A stretch of DNA of 64,000 bases from Bradyrhizobium sp. SRS-191 (GCF_024586915.1 NZ_JANBVS010000010.1:62001-126000), one strand, 5' to 3'; positions 1-8,912 are shown, numbered from the stretch's first letter. Notes: generated by a model not told the origin, from the sequence alone. Numbers and translations are program-made.

Positions 1-165
1 CAACTGGACAGCATCACTCGGATTCCAGTAGCTGGAACTGATGCCCCAACAAGGGTTGAGCTTTCGGAAGGTCATCTCCATGCGCGAAGGCCGCGGCCTT
101 CATGATCGGCCTGCCTGCGACGAAGACAGCCGCGGTGCGACCGGCGTCTGCCGCGCGCTCGATGA
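1..165. other. Left-edge stretch without a supported gene
   Basis: This lies downstream of the minus-strand tctC. A minus-strand frame from an ATG at 81 (or 75) stays open to the window edge (about 27 codons), so a gene could begin here and run off the left end. It has no convincing ribosome binding site and the peptide is not recognised. A second minus-strand frame ending at 14 has no usable start outside tctC. Confidence 0.3.
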
Positions 166-1146
166 TCAGATCTTCGGGATCTTCGCCCGCTCCACCACGC
201 CCGACCACTTCGCGACTTCGGACTGGATCAGCTTCTTCATCTCTTCTGGAGAGCTGCCACGAACTTCGCCTCCCACCGCTGTTTCCAGGCGCTGCTTGAT
301 GTCGGGGTTCTTCAGGATCTCGAGCGCCGCGGCGTTGAGTGCGGCGACAATCGCAGGCGGGGTGCCCTTGGGAGCGAGAAGGCCTGCCCATGTGCGCACG
401 TCGTATCCCTTGACTCCGGCCTCCTCGACCGTCGGGACATTCGGCAAGAGCGCCGTCCGCGTCGGGGACGTCACGGCCAGCCCGCGAACGGCTCCGCTCT
501 GAATCTGTGCCGCGAGCAGGACCGGCGTGCCGATGATGACCGGAACCTCGCCGCCAAGCAACGCAGTAATGGATTGGGAATCCCCGCGATAGGGCACGTG
601 CACGATTTCCGTGCCGGCCATCGCATTGAGCAGCTCTCCCGCGAGATGGTGCGTGCTGCCGAAACCGACCGAGCCGAAGCTGAGCGCGCCGGGCTTCTGC
701 TTCGCCATCGCGATCAATTCGCCGAGTGACTTGGCGGGGTGATCGTCACGCACCGCAATGACCAGCGCGTAGTAGACCAGCGTCGAGATCATGTCGAAGC
801 TGTCGGCGGGCTGGTAGGTCAGAGTTTTGTAAGTCGCTGCCGATATGGCGTGGGCGCCCGTGACGAGGCCGAGCGTATAGCCGTCGGGCTCGGCCCTGGC
901 GATCGCGTCCGCCGCGATGTTGCCGCCCGCTCCCGGCTTGGCCTCGACGACGACGGGTTGCCCGAGCTTCTTGGACAGCCCGTCGGCAACGATGCGCGAC
1001 AGCGTATCAGCCGCGCCGCCAGCGGCGAAGCCATGAACCAGGCGTATCGGCCGTGACGGGTAGTTGTCCGCCGATTGGGCCGGGCCGGCAGCAACGACGC
1101 TGCCAAGCAGAAATCCGGTCGCAGCCATCCGCCTCATCCACTGCAT
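166..1146 (-). CDS. tctC: Tripartite tricarboxylate transporter substrate-binding protein (TctC/Bug family)
   Basis: A 326-residue periplasmic solute-binding protein of the Bug/TctC family, which delivers carboxylates to TctA/TctB membrane proteins. The N-terminus (MQWMRRMAATGFLLGS, cleavage near AQSA-DN) is a clear signal peptide. The family motifs YPSRPIRLVHGFAAGGAADT and KPGAGGNIAADAIA are present near residues 30-80. The ATG at 1146 is preceded by a GGGAGGA site at about 1153-1160. It reads away from tctBA at 5.7-8.0 kb, separated by four enzyme/regulator genes; a split TTT system is common, and the shared palindrome in front of both units supports one transport function. The ligand is unknown; an aromatic or ring-cleavage carboxylate is inferred from the neighbours. 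Confidence 0.9.
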   Translation of the reverse strand: MQWMRRMAATGFLLGSVVAAGPAQSADNYPSRPIRLVHGFAAGGAADTLSRIVADGLSKKLGQPVVVEAKPGAGGNIAADAIARAEPDGYTLGLVTGAHAISAATYKTLTYQPADSFDMISTLVYYALVIAVRDDHPAKSLGELIAMAKQKPGALSFGSVGFGSTHHLAGELLNAMAGTEIVHVPYRGDSQSITALLGGEVPVIIGTPVLLAAQIQSGAVRGLAVTSPTRTALLPNVPTVEEAGVKGYDVRTWAGLLAPKGTPPAIVAALNAAALEILKNPDIKQRLETAVGGEVRGSSPEEMKKLIQSEVAKWSGVVERAKIPKI

Positions 1147-1227
1147 GGATGCATCCTCCCTTTTGATACGTTGTTTGTTTCATTGGCCGCGGTCGAGGCG
1201 GCGGTCTTCGAGACGAGTGCCGGACGC

Positions 1228-2142
1228 CTAACGAGCGAACTCGGCGCATTCGGGTGATGGTGGCATCCCCCAGACGTCGCGCGGCAGCCCGACCCAGACT
1301 TTCGGACGCTGCGGACGATCGCGGTGCCAAGGACGCGGATCGAAATAGCCGAGGTCTTCGTCGATCATCCGATCGAGATCGTGAAACAGCTCGACCAGAT
1401 GGCCATCGGGATTGCGGTGGTAGACGGCCGTGTTGTGGCCCGGGCCGTGGCGGACCGGTCCCCACAGGATATTGAGCTTCTGGCGAGCGAGATGATCGCA
1501 AGCCTGTTGCATGTGGGACGGGCCGCGCAATTCGAATGCGAGGTGATGGAGGCTGCGCACGGGCGCACGGGCGAAGTTCAGCGTATGATGGTCGTAGCCG
1601 CTGCGCATGAAGACGAAACGGTCCTCGATCCAATCGGAGACCCGCAAGCCCATGACGCTTGCGCAGAAGTTCGATGTCGCGAGCGGGTCGGGTGTCCTGA
1701 GCGCGACATGGCCCAGCTTGGTGACAGCGAGCGCGCCAATCCGCTCCTGCGCCGGCGTCGGGGTCCAGCCCTGGATCAACTCAAACCGTGTTCCCTCGGG
1801 ATCGATGAACGAGAGCAGACGGGACACCCCCGGCAGTGGATCACTCCGCAGTTCTGTATGCAGATCCAAGCGCTTCAGGGCCGCACCCAGCGCCTCCATC
1901 TCCACGCCAGGTGCGATCTCGAACGCAATACTCGCCAAAGCCGCCTCGCCTGGCTCGATCACAAGCGAGAGCTGCTCGGAATCGCTGGCAAGAAAAATGC
2001 GATCGCCATCGCGGCCGATCAGACCGAGACCGATCACTCCGCGGTAGTAATCCAGCAATCGCTCGGTATCCGGCGAGGTAAACGTGGCGTGCCTCAGCCG
2101 TGTGAATCGCGCAATGGGTCCCTGCGTCGTCATTGTCATCAT
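1228..2142 (-). CDS. Two-domain VOC protein, class I extradiol dioxygenase-like
   Basis: About 304 residues with two glyoxalase/VOC modules (roughly 10-125 and 140-265). The second module carries a His-His-Glu set typical of class I extradiol dioxygenases: LGHVAL, LHHLAFEL and GHLVELFHD. Ring cleavage of a catecholic substrate with Fe(II) is therefore the likely activity, but the substrate cannot be read from sequence. The ATG at 2142 was preferred, with purine-rich GAGAGAG upstream; ATGs at 2139 and 2133 are also possible, and a TTG at 2154 would overlap the upstream stop. It follows the quinone-reductase gene with almost no gap, so the two are co-transcribed, probably with tctC. Confidence 0.8.
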   Translation of the reverse strand: MMTMTTQGPIARFTRLRHATFTSPDTERLLDYYRGVIGLGLIGRDGDRIFLASDSEQLSLVIEPGEAALASIAFEIAPGVEMEALGAALKRLDLHTELRSDPLPGVSRLLSFIDPEGTRFELIQGWTPTPAQERIGALAVTKLGHVALRTPDPLATSNFCASVMGLRVSDWIEDRFVFMRSGYDHHTLNFARAPVRSLHHLAFELRGPSHMQQACDHLARQKLNILWGPVRHGPGHNTAVYHRNPDGHLVELFHDLDRMIDEDLGYFDPRPWHRDRPQRPKVWVGLPRDVWGMPPSPECAEFAR

Positions 2143-2150
2143 CCACTCTC

Positions 2151-3143
2151 TCAACGCGTCATGATGATCTTGCCGAGCGCGGAGCCCTGCTCCAGCAAGG
2201 TGTGAGCCTGCCTGACGTCATCCAGCTTCAGAACCGCCGAGATCGCCGGCTTGATCGCATTGCGGCTCAGGGCCTCGATCACGTTGCGCATCAGCGCGCG
2301 ACGACCCTCGCGATCATGGTCGTAGATATGGAACGAGAAGCAGCGCACCGCCGGGCAGATGTCGAGATGATTGCGCATCGCCGCCATCAGGTTCTCCTCC
2401 GGCAGCCCGGCGAAGGCGTTGTACGACAGCAGCGTGCCCCATTTTCCAAGCACCTTGAGATAAGAAGTAAACTCGGGTCCGCAGACGTGATCGAGAACGA
2501 GACCGACGCCCGCGCCGCCGGTCAGCTCGCGTGTCCGCGCCACGACATCTTGGCGGCGGTAGAAGATGACGTGGTCGGCGCCGTTGCTGCGCGCGAACTC
2601 CGCCTTCTCCTTGGTGGAGACCGTGCCGATCACGGTCATCTGTGCGAGCTTGGCCAGTTGCACCAGCGCGGTGCCGACGCCGCCGGCCGCGCCGATCACC
2701 AGGACGCTCGCGGGCGCGCGCGGATGGCGGCACTCCTGCAGGAGGGCGTAAGCCACCTGATAGTTCGACAAGCACACCGCTGCTTGCAGATCGACATTGT
2801 CGGGCAGCACATGAATGGCGTCGGCAGGAGCGACGACGTAGTCGGCATAGCAGCCGCCGCGCTGTGAGAGATCGCGCGCGCTCAGCAGTACTTTCTGGCC
2901 CACGCGTAGGTCTTCAACGCCTGCCCCGACCGCGGAAATGATGCCGGCAACATCATTGCCGGGATTGGCCGGCAGCGGCGGCATCCATTTGTACACGCCG
3001 CGACGGATCAGCACGTCAGGCTGCCCCACGCCGAACGCTTCCGCCCGGATCTGAACCTGTCCGGCGCCGGGCGTGGGCACCGGCAGCTCGACCAGTTCAA
3101 GGGCATCCGGCCCGCCCGGTTGACGTACCAGGACCGCTCTCAT
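2151..3143 (-). CDS. MDR-superfamily quinone oxidoreductase-like protein
   Basis: 330 residues of the medium-chain dehydrogenase/reductase family, quinone-reductase branch. The N-terminal catalytic fold begins MRAVLVRQPGGPDALEL; the NAD(P)-binding Rossmann motif GAAGGVGTALVQLA lies near residues 150-165. The structural-zinc cysteine cluster is absent, as expected for QOR-like reductases. The start at 3143 was chosen because a GGGGAGGAGCTC Shine-Dalgarno stretch precedes it; longer in-frame extensions lie in the intergenic promoter. First gene of the minus-strand unit QOR-VOC-tctC, transcribed away from gntR. It probably reduces an unsaturated carbonyl intermediate of the local pathway (inference). 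Confidence 0.85.
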   Translation of the reverse strand: MRAVLVRQPGGPDALELVELPVPTPGAGQVQIRAEAFGVGQPDVLIRRGVYKWMPPLPANPGNDVAGIISAVGAGVEDLRVGQKVLLSARDLSQRGGCYADYVVAPADAIHVLPDNVDLQAAVCLSNYQVAYALLQECRHPRAPASVLVIGAAGGVGTALVQLAKLAQMTVIGTVSTKEKAEFARSNGADHVIFYRRQDVVARTRELTGGAGVGLVLDHVCGPEFTSYLKVLGKWGTLLSYNAFAGLPEENLMAAMRNHLDICPAVRCFSFHIYDHDREGRRALMRNVIEALSRNAIKPAISAVLKLDDVRQAHTLLEQGSALGKIIMTR

Positions 3144-3168
3144 GAGCTCCTCCCCCTCTTCGGACTCA

Positions 3169-3182
3169 CATTTTCGAAAATG
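3169..3182. promoter_or_regulatory. Perfect palindrome, probable GntR operator 1
   Basis: CATTTTCGAAAATG is a perfect 14-bp palindrome between the divergent quinone-reductase and gntR genes, followed by ATAGC and a further CGAAAA at 3193-3198. The same core (ATTTTCGAAAAT, RATAGC, CGAAAA) recurs at 4002-4030 in front of the FAH operon. The twofold symmetry and the position next to a GntR gene make an auto-regulated operator likely. Confidence 0.65.
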
Positions 3183-3255
3183 ATAGCGGTTACGAAAATT
3201 ATTGCAAGATGGTCCTTGGCGCGGCATCTTGAGCCATCGATTCATTGGCAGGACC

Positions 3256-3957
3256 ATGCCTGACCGCGCCATTCGCCCCCGCAAGGAATTCGGCAAGACG
3301 ATCGCCGCCGACATCACTCATCGGCTGCGCGAGGAGATCGTGACCTGCGGTCTGCCGCCCGGCGAGCCGTTGAGGTTCGACGTCTTGCGTGAGCGTTTCG
3401 GCGCGAGCTTCACGACGTTGCGCGAGGCGCTGACGGCTCTCGCCGCCGAGGGCCTGGTCGACGCCCAGGAGCAGCGCGGATTTCGCGTGGCGCCCGTCAG
3501 CCGGCAGGATCTGGTGGAGGTCACCGACGCGCGGGTGCTCATCGAAGTCGAATTGATGCGCCGCGCGATCGAGAAGGGTGATGACGACTGGGAGATTGCC
3601 GTCATTTCGACCCTTCACCGGCTGAAGCGGATCGAACAGCGTGATCCCGAGCATCCGCTGCGCGACCCCGAATGGAAGATCGCCCACCGGCAATTCCATC
3701 AGGCGCTGGTCTCCGCCTGCGGCTCCGCGACACTGCTCGCGATTCGCGCCGAGCTGTTCGACCGCGCCGAGCGCTACCGGCATCTGTCGGCCAGTTTCCG
3801 GCCACGCCCGCGCGACAAGGCCGGCGAGCACCAGGCCATCATGCAAGCCGCCATATCGCGCAATGCCGATCTCGCCGTGCAGCTGATCGAGACGCATATC
3901 CGCTCCACCGCGGATAATGTCGCTGACCACGCCGGGCACCTGCTCGACACCGAATAG
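3256..3957 (+). CDS. GntR-family transcriptional regulator with FCD domain
   Basis: 233 residues: an N-terminal winged helix-turn-helix (about 10-75, with FDVLRERFGASFTTLREAL) and an all-helical C-terminal FCD ligand-binding domain (about 80-215). The FCD domain keeps the Asp/His pattern seen in metal-binding members (DPEWKIAHRQFHQAL, ETHIRST). The ATG at 3256 with AGGA just upstream was chosen; an upstream in-frame start at 3202 lies inside the promoter. FadR-type FCD regulators usually repress carboxylate catabolic genes and are released by an organic acid. Matching palindromes on both sides suggest control of the QOR-VOC-tctC and FAH-AA_synth-tctBA units. Confidence 0.88.
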   Translation: MPDRAIRPRKEFGKTIAADITHRLREEIVTCGLPPGEPLRFDVLRERFGASFTTLREALTALAAEGLVDAQEQRGFRVAPVSRQDLVEVTDARVLIEVELMRRAIEKGDDDWEIAVISTLHRLKRIEQRDPEHPLRDPEWKIAHRQFHQALVSACGSATLLAIRAELFDRAERYRHLSASFRPRPRDKAGEHQAIMQAAISRNADLAVQLIETHIRSTADNVADHAGHLLDTE

Positions 3958-4001
3958 GACGCGTCCGCAATTTTCGTTCGCAGCAGACTTGCGCCCTCCC
4001 A

Positions 4002-4015
4002 TATTTTCGAAAATA
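4002..4015. promoter_or_regulatory. Perfect palindrome, probable GntR operator 2
   Basis: TATTTTCGAAAATA is a perfect 14-bp palindrome 41 bp upstream of the FAH-family start, followed by ATAGC and CGAAAA at 4025-4030. It shares the ATTTTCGAAAAT core and flank with the site at 3169. Confidence 0.65.
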
Positions 4016-4055
4016 ATAGCTAAGATCGAAAAACGAGATTTTTTGGGGTGGAGCC

Positions 4056-4919
4056 ATGAAGCTGCTGTCGTTCTTGGATGGAAATCGGGAAAGCTGGGGG
4101 GCCGTCGTCGAAAATGGCGTGGTCGATCTCGCTCGCGCCCTGCCCCAATATCCGACGCTCGCCGACTTCCTCGGCAGCAACGACTATGCGCGCCGCGAGG
4201 CCATTGTCGCCGAACACAAGCCGACGCTGGTGCTCGCCGATCTCAAATATCTTCCCGTGATCCCGCGCCCCGAAAAGATCGTCTGCGCCGTGCGGAACTA
4301 TCTCGACCACCACAACGAGGCGGTGGCGTTCGGCATGAAGCGCGAGATCACCGAGTTTCCGCCGATCTTCCTGCGGGTGTGGCGGTCGCAGGTCGGCCAC
4401 AACGCACCGGTGATCCGGCCGAAGGTCTCCGACAATTTCGACTGGGAGGGCGAGCTCGCCGTCGTCATCGGCAAGGGCGGCCGCCACATCAGCCAGGACG
4501 ATGCCTGGACTCACGTGGCAGGCTACTCGATCTACAACGACGTCAGCGTGCGCGACTGGCAGCGTCACGCCGGACAAATTGCCTCCGGCAAGAACTTCGT
4601 CGGCACCGGTCCGTTCGGACCTTGGCTCGTGACCCCGGACGAGATCGGCGATCCCGCCAAGCTAAAGCTCGAGACGCGCGTGAACGGCACGGTGGTGCAG
4701 TCGTCCGACACCTCGATGCTGATCTTCTCGATCCCCCGGCTGATCGAATATTGCTCGACCATTTTCGACCTCGTGCCCGGCGACGTCATCGCCACCGGCA
4801 CGCCGGCCGGCGTCGGCTTCACCCGCAAGCCGCCGATGTTCCTCAAGCCTGGCGACGTGGTCGAGGTCGAGATCGAAAACATCGGCGTGCTCAGCAATCC
4901 GGTCGTCGACGAAGCATAG
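4056..4919 (+). CDS. Fumarylacetoacetate hydrolase (FAH) family protein
   Basis: 287 residues. The C-terminal FAH fold carries the Mg-binding/catalytic signature: WEGELAVVIGKGGRHIS (near 129-145), GYSIYNDVSVRDWQR (near 157-171) and PGDVIATGTPAGVG (near 241-254). Members hydrolyse, decarboxylate or isomerise the beta-dicarbonyl products of ring cleavage (for example HpaG-type steps), so it could act after the extradiol dioxygenases in this window. A strong GGGGTGGAG site precedes the ATG at 4056. First gene of a plus-strand unit, eight bases ahead of the AA_synth gene. The exact reaction is not determined. Confidence 0.85.
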   Translation: MKLLSFLDGNRESWGAVVENGVVDLARALPQYPTLADFLGSNDYARREAIVAEHKPTLVLADLKYLPVIPRPEKIVCAVRNYLDHHNEAVAFGMKREITEFPPIFLRVWRSQVGHNAPVIRPKVSDNFDWEGELAVVIGKGGRHISQDDAWTHVAGYSIYNDVSVRDWQRHAGQIASGKNFVGTGPFGPWLVTPDEIGDPAKLKLETRVNGTVVQSSDTSMLIFSIPRLIEYCSTIFDLVPGDVIATGTPAGVGFTRKPPMFLKPGDVVEVEIENIGVLSNPVVDEA

Positions 4920-4927
4920 AGGCGCGC

Positions 4928-5506
4928 ATGTCCTACGATGTTCGCAAGACCGCACTCAGTGTCGAGGAGATCTGGCATGAGCGCGGGCCTCGCCTGGAGA
5001 AGCCGCTTCTGGTCGGGACGGCCGTTGCGATCATCCGCAATCCCTTCGCCGGTCGCTACGAGCCCAATTTGATGCCGTTTCAGGCGTCCCTGCGTGAGCT
5101 CGGGCGCGACCTAGCAACGCGGCTGATCGAACGGCTTGGTGGCGCGTCGCACATCGAAGCTTATGGCAAGGGCATCATCGTCGGCGAGGACGGCGAGCTC
5201 GAGCATGGCGCCGTCTGGCACGAGGCCGGCGGACAGGGCATGCGCGAAGTGCTCGGTCAACCCAAGGCGATCGTCCCCGCGGCCAAGACCATCGGAGGCC
5301 CCGGCACCCGTCTCATGGTGCCGCTTGGTCATATCCATGCCGCCTACGTCCGAAGTCACTTCGGCACGGCCGAGATGACGATGTGGGATGCGCCGCGGCG
5401 CGACGAGATCGCGTTCGGCCTGGTCATGGCGACCGGCGGGCGTCCGCACGCCCGGATCGGCGGGCTGGCGGTTTCGGACATCTCCGTCCACGACGGACAG
5501 CGTTGA
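4928..5506 (+). CDS. Amino acid synthesis (AA_synth, DUF1185) family protein
   Basis: 192 residues matching the AA_synth/DUF1185 family from residue 20 to the end (GTAVAIIRNPFAGRYEPNL, then EAYGKGIIVGEDGELEHGA and FGTAEMTMWDAPRRDEIAF). The historical name has little biochemical support; members often sit beside FAH, TTT-transporter or pyrimidine/aromatic degradation genes and look like small ring- or amide-processing enzymes. It begins nine bases after the FAH stop, so it is translationally linked. Function unknown; its genomic company suggests a step on a hydrolysed ring-cleavage product. Confidence 0.75.
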   Translation: MSYDVRKTALSVEEIWHERGPRLEKPLLVGTAVAIIRNPFAGRYEPNLMPFQASLRELGRDLATRLIERLGGASHIEAYGKGIIVGEDGELEHGAVWHEAGGQGMREVLGQPKAIVPAAKTIGGPGTRLMVPLGHIHAAYVRSHFGTAEMTMWDAPRRDEIAFGLVMATGGRPHARIGGLAVSDISVHDGQR

Positions 5507-5723
5507 CGGACAAAGCGGCTGGTCTCGCGATCATCGCAAGCCCGCCGCCGTCGTCACCGAGCGCGCGTCCTTCCAAGGGCGCGCGTCGGCTAAGCATTGC
5601 TGATCAACCAATGAACGAGAGAAGCGGCGTCGAAGCCGACTTATTCAAGGGAAGCCTCCGCGCATCCGTAGCAGCCGAGAACTGCGCAAAAAAGGGGGTG
5701 GCGGATCATAGGGGGAGACATGC

Positions 5724-6491
5724 ATGGCCCACATCGTGGATCAGGCGGCGGCATCAGAGATACGGAACACGCGAGTAGCGCTCGGCATCTGCCTGCTGGC
5801 GATCGCGCCGCAAATCTTCGAATTCATCTGGTCGATCGGAACATTGGTCGGCTGGGGCAGCGCGCGCAGTCCCACGGTTCTCGTCACCAGTCATGCGGCA
5901 GCGCTGCTCGTCGGAGCTCCGGCAGCACTAGCGGGAGCGTTCGCGGGCGGCACAAGACCCACGATCTCTCAGGACACCCTGCTGGCGCTGATCTATTCCT
6001 ATCCGCTCCTTGCGGTCGCCGTCCTCACGACGTTCATGACCATCCGCTCGGCGCAGGACTATATCGGTGGCATCGTGCTGATGGCGCTCGCGCTGTTCGC
6101 GCTCTGGGCCTCCAATGACCTCCAGGGCATGAACGGCTTCTCGTTCGGTGCGGGCACAGCGCCGCGCATGTTCGGCGGCCTGCTCGTCGCACTGGCCGCC
6201 GGTATCGCGCTGTCAGGCCTGTTACACGACGGACCGGCGCTCGCACATTATTCCTGGCGAGGGCCGCTCTTCGTCATGACCTCGATCCTGATCTTCGCGC
6301 TGGCGATCCGGCCGCTCGGGCTCCTGATCTCCGGGCTGACGAGTTTCCTGGTTGCTGCGCTCGGCACGCACGAAACGCGATGGCGAGAGACGATCATTGT
6401 CGGCGTCGTCCTGACGCTGGGGTGCGCCCTGCTCTTCCCCTATGTGTTGGGGCTGCCGATGCCGATCGTTCCGCGTTGGCTGGCTCAGTGA
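5724..6491 (+). CDS. tctB: Tripartite tricarboxylate transporter small membrane subunit (TctB)
   Basis: 255 residues with about six to seven hydrophobic segments, longer than a minimal TctB because of an extra N-terminal membrane region. The C-terminal TctB core (LLISGLTSFLVAALGTHETR) is recognisable. The ATG at 5724 follows an AGGGGGAG site; an out-of-frame ATG lies at 5720. It ends eight bases before tctA. The 217-bp gap before it may hold a weak secondary promoter, but read-through from the FAH unit is possible. Confidence 0.82.
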   Translation: MAHIVDQAAASEIRNTRVALGICLLAIAPQIFEFIWSIGTLVGWGSARSPTVLVTSHAAALLVGAPAALAGAFAGGTRPTISQDTLLALIYSYPLLAVAVLTTFMTIRSAQDYIGGIVLMALALFALWASNDLQGMNGFSFGAGTAPRMFGGLLVALAAGIALSGLLHDGPALAHYSWRGPLFVMTSILIFALAIRPLGLLISGLTSFLVAALGTHETRWRETIIVGVVLTLGCALLFPYVLGLPMPIVPRWLAQ

Positions 6492-6498
6492 GGGCGTG

Positions 6499-8013
6499 AT
6501 GGATCTCTTCGCCAACCTCGCGCACGGCTTTGTCGTTGCGTTCTCACCCATCAACCTCCTGATGTGTCTGATCGGCGCGCTCGTCGGAACGCTGGTCGGC
6601 GTGCTGCCGGGCATCGGCACCATCGCGACCGTGGCGATGCTTCTGCCGATCACGTTCGGACTGCCCCCGGTCGGCGCGCTGATCATGCTGGCAGGCATCT
6701 ACTACGGCGCCCAGTATGGCGGCTCGACCACCTCGATCCTGGTCAACATTCCCGGTGAGGCGACGTCGGTTGTCACTGCCCTCGACGGCTTCCAGATGGC
6801 CAAGCAGGGCCGCGCGGGTCCGGCGCTCGCGATCGCCGCGATCGGCTCCTTCATCGCCGGATGTATCGCCACTGTCCTCATCGCCATTCTCGGCGCGCCG
6901 CTGACGAAGCTCGCGCTGGCGTTCGGCCCCGCGGAGTATTTTTCGCTGATGGTGCTCGGACTGATCTTCGCGGTGGTGCTGGCCAAGGGCTCGATCCTCA
7001 AGGCGATCGCAATGATCGTGTTCGGTCTCCTGTTGTCGATGGTCGGGTCCGACATCGAGACCGGCGCCTCGCGCATGGCCTTCAATATTCCCGAGCTTGC
7101 CGACGGGCTCGGCTTTGCCACCGTTGCGATGGGTGTGTTCGGGTTTGCCGAGATCATCCGCAATCTCGATGCCGGCTCGGAAATGGACCGGGATCTCGTG
7201 CAGCAGAAAATCACGGGACTGATGCCGACGAAAGCCGACCTCGCCGCATCCGCACCGGCGATCGCCCGCGGTACGTTGCTCGGCTCGATCCTCGGCATTC
7301 TGCCCGGCGGCGGTGCCGTGATTGCGTCTTTCGCCGCCTATACGCTCGAGAAGAAGATTGCGAAGGACCCGTCACGGTTCGGCCGCGGAGCGATCGAAGG
7401 CGTGGCCGCGCCCGAAAGCGCCAACAACGCCGCGGCGCAGACATCGTTCATCCCGCTGCTGACGCTCGGGATCCCGCCGAACGCCGTCATGGCGCTGATG
7501 GTCGGCGCCATGACCATTCACGGCATCGTGCCGGGCCCGCAAGTGATGCAGAAGCAGCCGGATCTGGTCTGGGGCATGATCGCCTCGATGTGGATCGGAA
7601 ACCTGATGCTGATCATCATCAACCTGCCCCTGGTCGGCATCTGGGTCCGCCTGTTGCGCGTCCCGTATCGGCTGATGTTTCCGTCCATCGTGATCTTCTG
7701 CGCAATCGGAATCTACTCCGTCAACAATGCGCCAGTCGACGTCATTCTGGCGGGCGTCTTCGGCCTGGTCGGCTACTGGTTGATCAAGCACGAGTTCGAG
7801 CCAGCGCCGCTGCTGCTCGGGATCGTGCTGGGTCCCCTGATGGAAGAGAACCTGCGCCGGGCGCTCTTGATCTCACGCAATGACTGGACCGTATTCGTCA
7901 GCCGTCCGCTGTCTGCGGTGCTGCTCGCAATTGCCGCTGCCCTGCTTGTGCTGGCCGTACTTCCGGCACTGCGAAGCAAGCGCGACGAAGTCTTCACGGA
8001 TTCCGAGAATTGA
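6499..8013 (+). CDS. tctA: Tripartite tricarboxylate transporter large permease (TctA)
   Basis: 504 residues, about 11-12 membrane segments, the usual size of TctA. The family hallmark GVLPGIGTIATVAMLLP lies near residues 35-50 and a second inverted copy, GSILGILPGGGAVIASFAAY, near 258-277; these pseudo-symmetric loops form the substrate gate. The start at 6499 (MDLFANLAHG) fits the family; an upstream in-frame start would overlap tctB. With tctB and the periplasmic tctC at 166-1146 this makes a complete sodium- or proton-coupled carboxylate importer. Confidence 0.93.
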   Translation: MDLFANLAHGFVVAFSPINLLMCLIGALVGTLVGVLPGIGTIATVAMLLPITFGLPPVGALIMLAGIYYGAQYGGSTTSILVNIPGEATSVVTALDGFQMAKQGRAGPALAIAAIGSFIAGCIATVLIAILGAPLTKLALAFGPAEYFSLMVLGLIFAVVLAKGSILKAIAMIVFGLLLSMVGSDIETGASRMAFNIPELADGLGFATVAMGVFGFAEIIRNLDAGSEMDRDLVQQKITGLMPTKADLAASAPAIARGTLLGSILGILPGGGAVIASFAAYTLEKKIAKDPSRFGRGAIEGVAAPESANNAAAQTSFIPLLTLGIPPNAVMALMVGAMTIHGIVPGPQVMQKQPDLVWGMIASMWIGNLMLIIINLPLVGIWVRLLRVPYRLMFPSIVIFCAIGIYSVNNAPVDVILAGVFGLVGYWLIKHEFEPAPLLLGIVLGPLMEENLRRALLISRNDWTVFVSRPLSAVLLAIAAALLVLAVLPALRSKRDEVFTDSEN

Positions 8014-8082
8014 GACCGGTCGACTCTGGCGACACGTCTTCGGGGCAGCCAGATACATGCCCCCTTAAGCGAACTGCAGATC

Positions 8083-8105
8083 AGCGCCGGCTCCGCACCG
8101 GCGCT
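8083..8105. terminator. Hairpin between convergent tctA and ridA, possible bidirectional terminator
   Basis: AGCGCCGG - 7-nt loop - CCGGCGCT: a perfect 8-bp GC stem in the 119-bp gap between the convergent genes. No T-run follows on either strand, so Rho-independent termination is only likely, not certain. Confidence 0.45.
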
Positions 8106-8132
8106 CCAGTCCGGTTGAGCTGCCTCGGGTTT

Positions 8133-8627
8133 CTATTTGGCCGTCGCGGCTATCACATCGACTTCGATCATCATGCCCGGCCAGGCCAACTGGCTGACGG
8201 CCACGAACGTACCTGCGGGCTGAGTCAAGCCTGAAAAGACTTCGCTGCGGCACTTCCCCGCCTCTGGAAAGCTCCTGATGTCGGTCACGTAGGTCGTGAC
8301 CTTGACGACGTCATTCAACGAACCACCCTGCTTCTCGAGGATGCGCTTGATCTTGTCCCACGCGTATCGGCACTGTGCGCCGAAATCTCCGAGGTGCCTG
8401 ATCGATCCGCCGGAGTTTGCCGCTTCATCCTCAGACCCTATCCCGCCAAGAAAGAGCAGCCGGCCCGGATTCTTCACGGTCACCACCTCCGAAAAACGTC
8501 CCTTGGCCCATTCGCTATAATTGTAGCTCTGCTTCTCGTAGACCGCGGCATCCTGCGCTTCAACACCGGAAGCAATGATTGCCAGGAGCACCGCCGCTCC
8601 CGCCCAGTCAAACAGCACCTGTCTCAC
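8133..8627 (-). CDS. RidA/YjgF-family protein with signal peptide
   Basis: 164 residues from a GTG start (GGGGGCGAG just upstream). Residues 1-25 (VLFDWAGAAVLLAIIASGVEAQ) form a secretion signal; the rest is an Rid domain (GRLLFLGGIGSEDE, GSLNDVVKVTTYVTDI, AGTFVAVSQLAWPGMMIEVD). Classical RidA enzymes deaminate reactive imines in the cytosol, and their key Arg lies in an R(V/I)E motif near the C-terminus; here the region reads MIEVDVIA, without that Arg. This makes classical imine deaminase activity doubtful and places the protein in the periplasm. It faces tctA and is followed by no close partner. Confidence 0.8.
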   Translation of the reverse strand: MRQVLFDWAGAAVLLAIIASGVEAQDAAVYEKQSYNYSEWAKGRFSEVVTVKNPGRLLFLGGIGSEDEAANSGGSIRHLGDFGAQCRYAWDKIKRILEKQGGSLNDVVKVTTYVTDIRSFPEAGKCRSEVFSGLTQPAGTFVAVSQLAWPGMMIEVDVIAATAK

Positions 8628-8912
8628 CTCGCCCCCTCGATTCTCGACGGCCTCGCACGACGCTGTTGCAGCGCCGAGACGAACAGTTTCCTCGCGGCGA
8701 CGGACTCACAATCCATATTTTCTTGGCAATCGATTAGTTCTGCTAAATGATCCGTCTCCGGGGCGAGCAGGCCCTTGAAATCCTGGCCAAAAGCCGGTTG
8801 GCGGCTTGGTTTGTCAGCGCACCTCCCGCTCGCAGATTTGATCTGAATTAAGGGCCGCCACGGCTGCACTGACTACGGTCTGCGCCTCAACTCAAAAAAC
8901 AGGGAAACGTCC

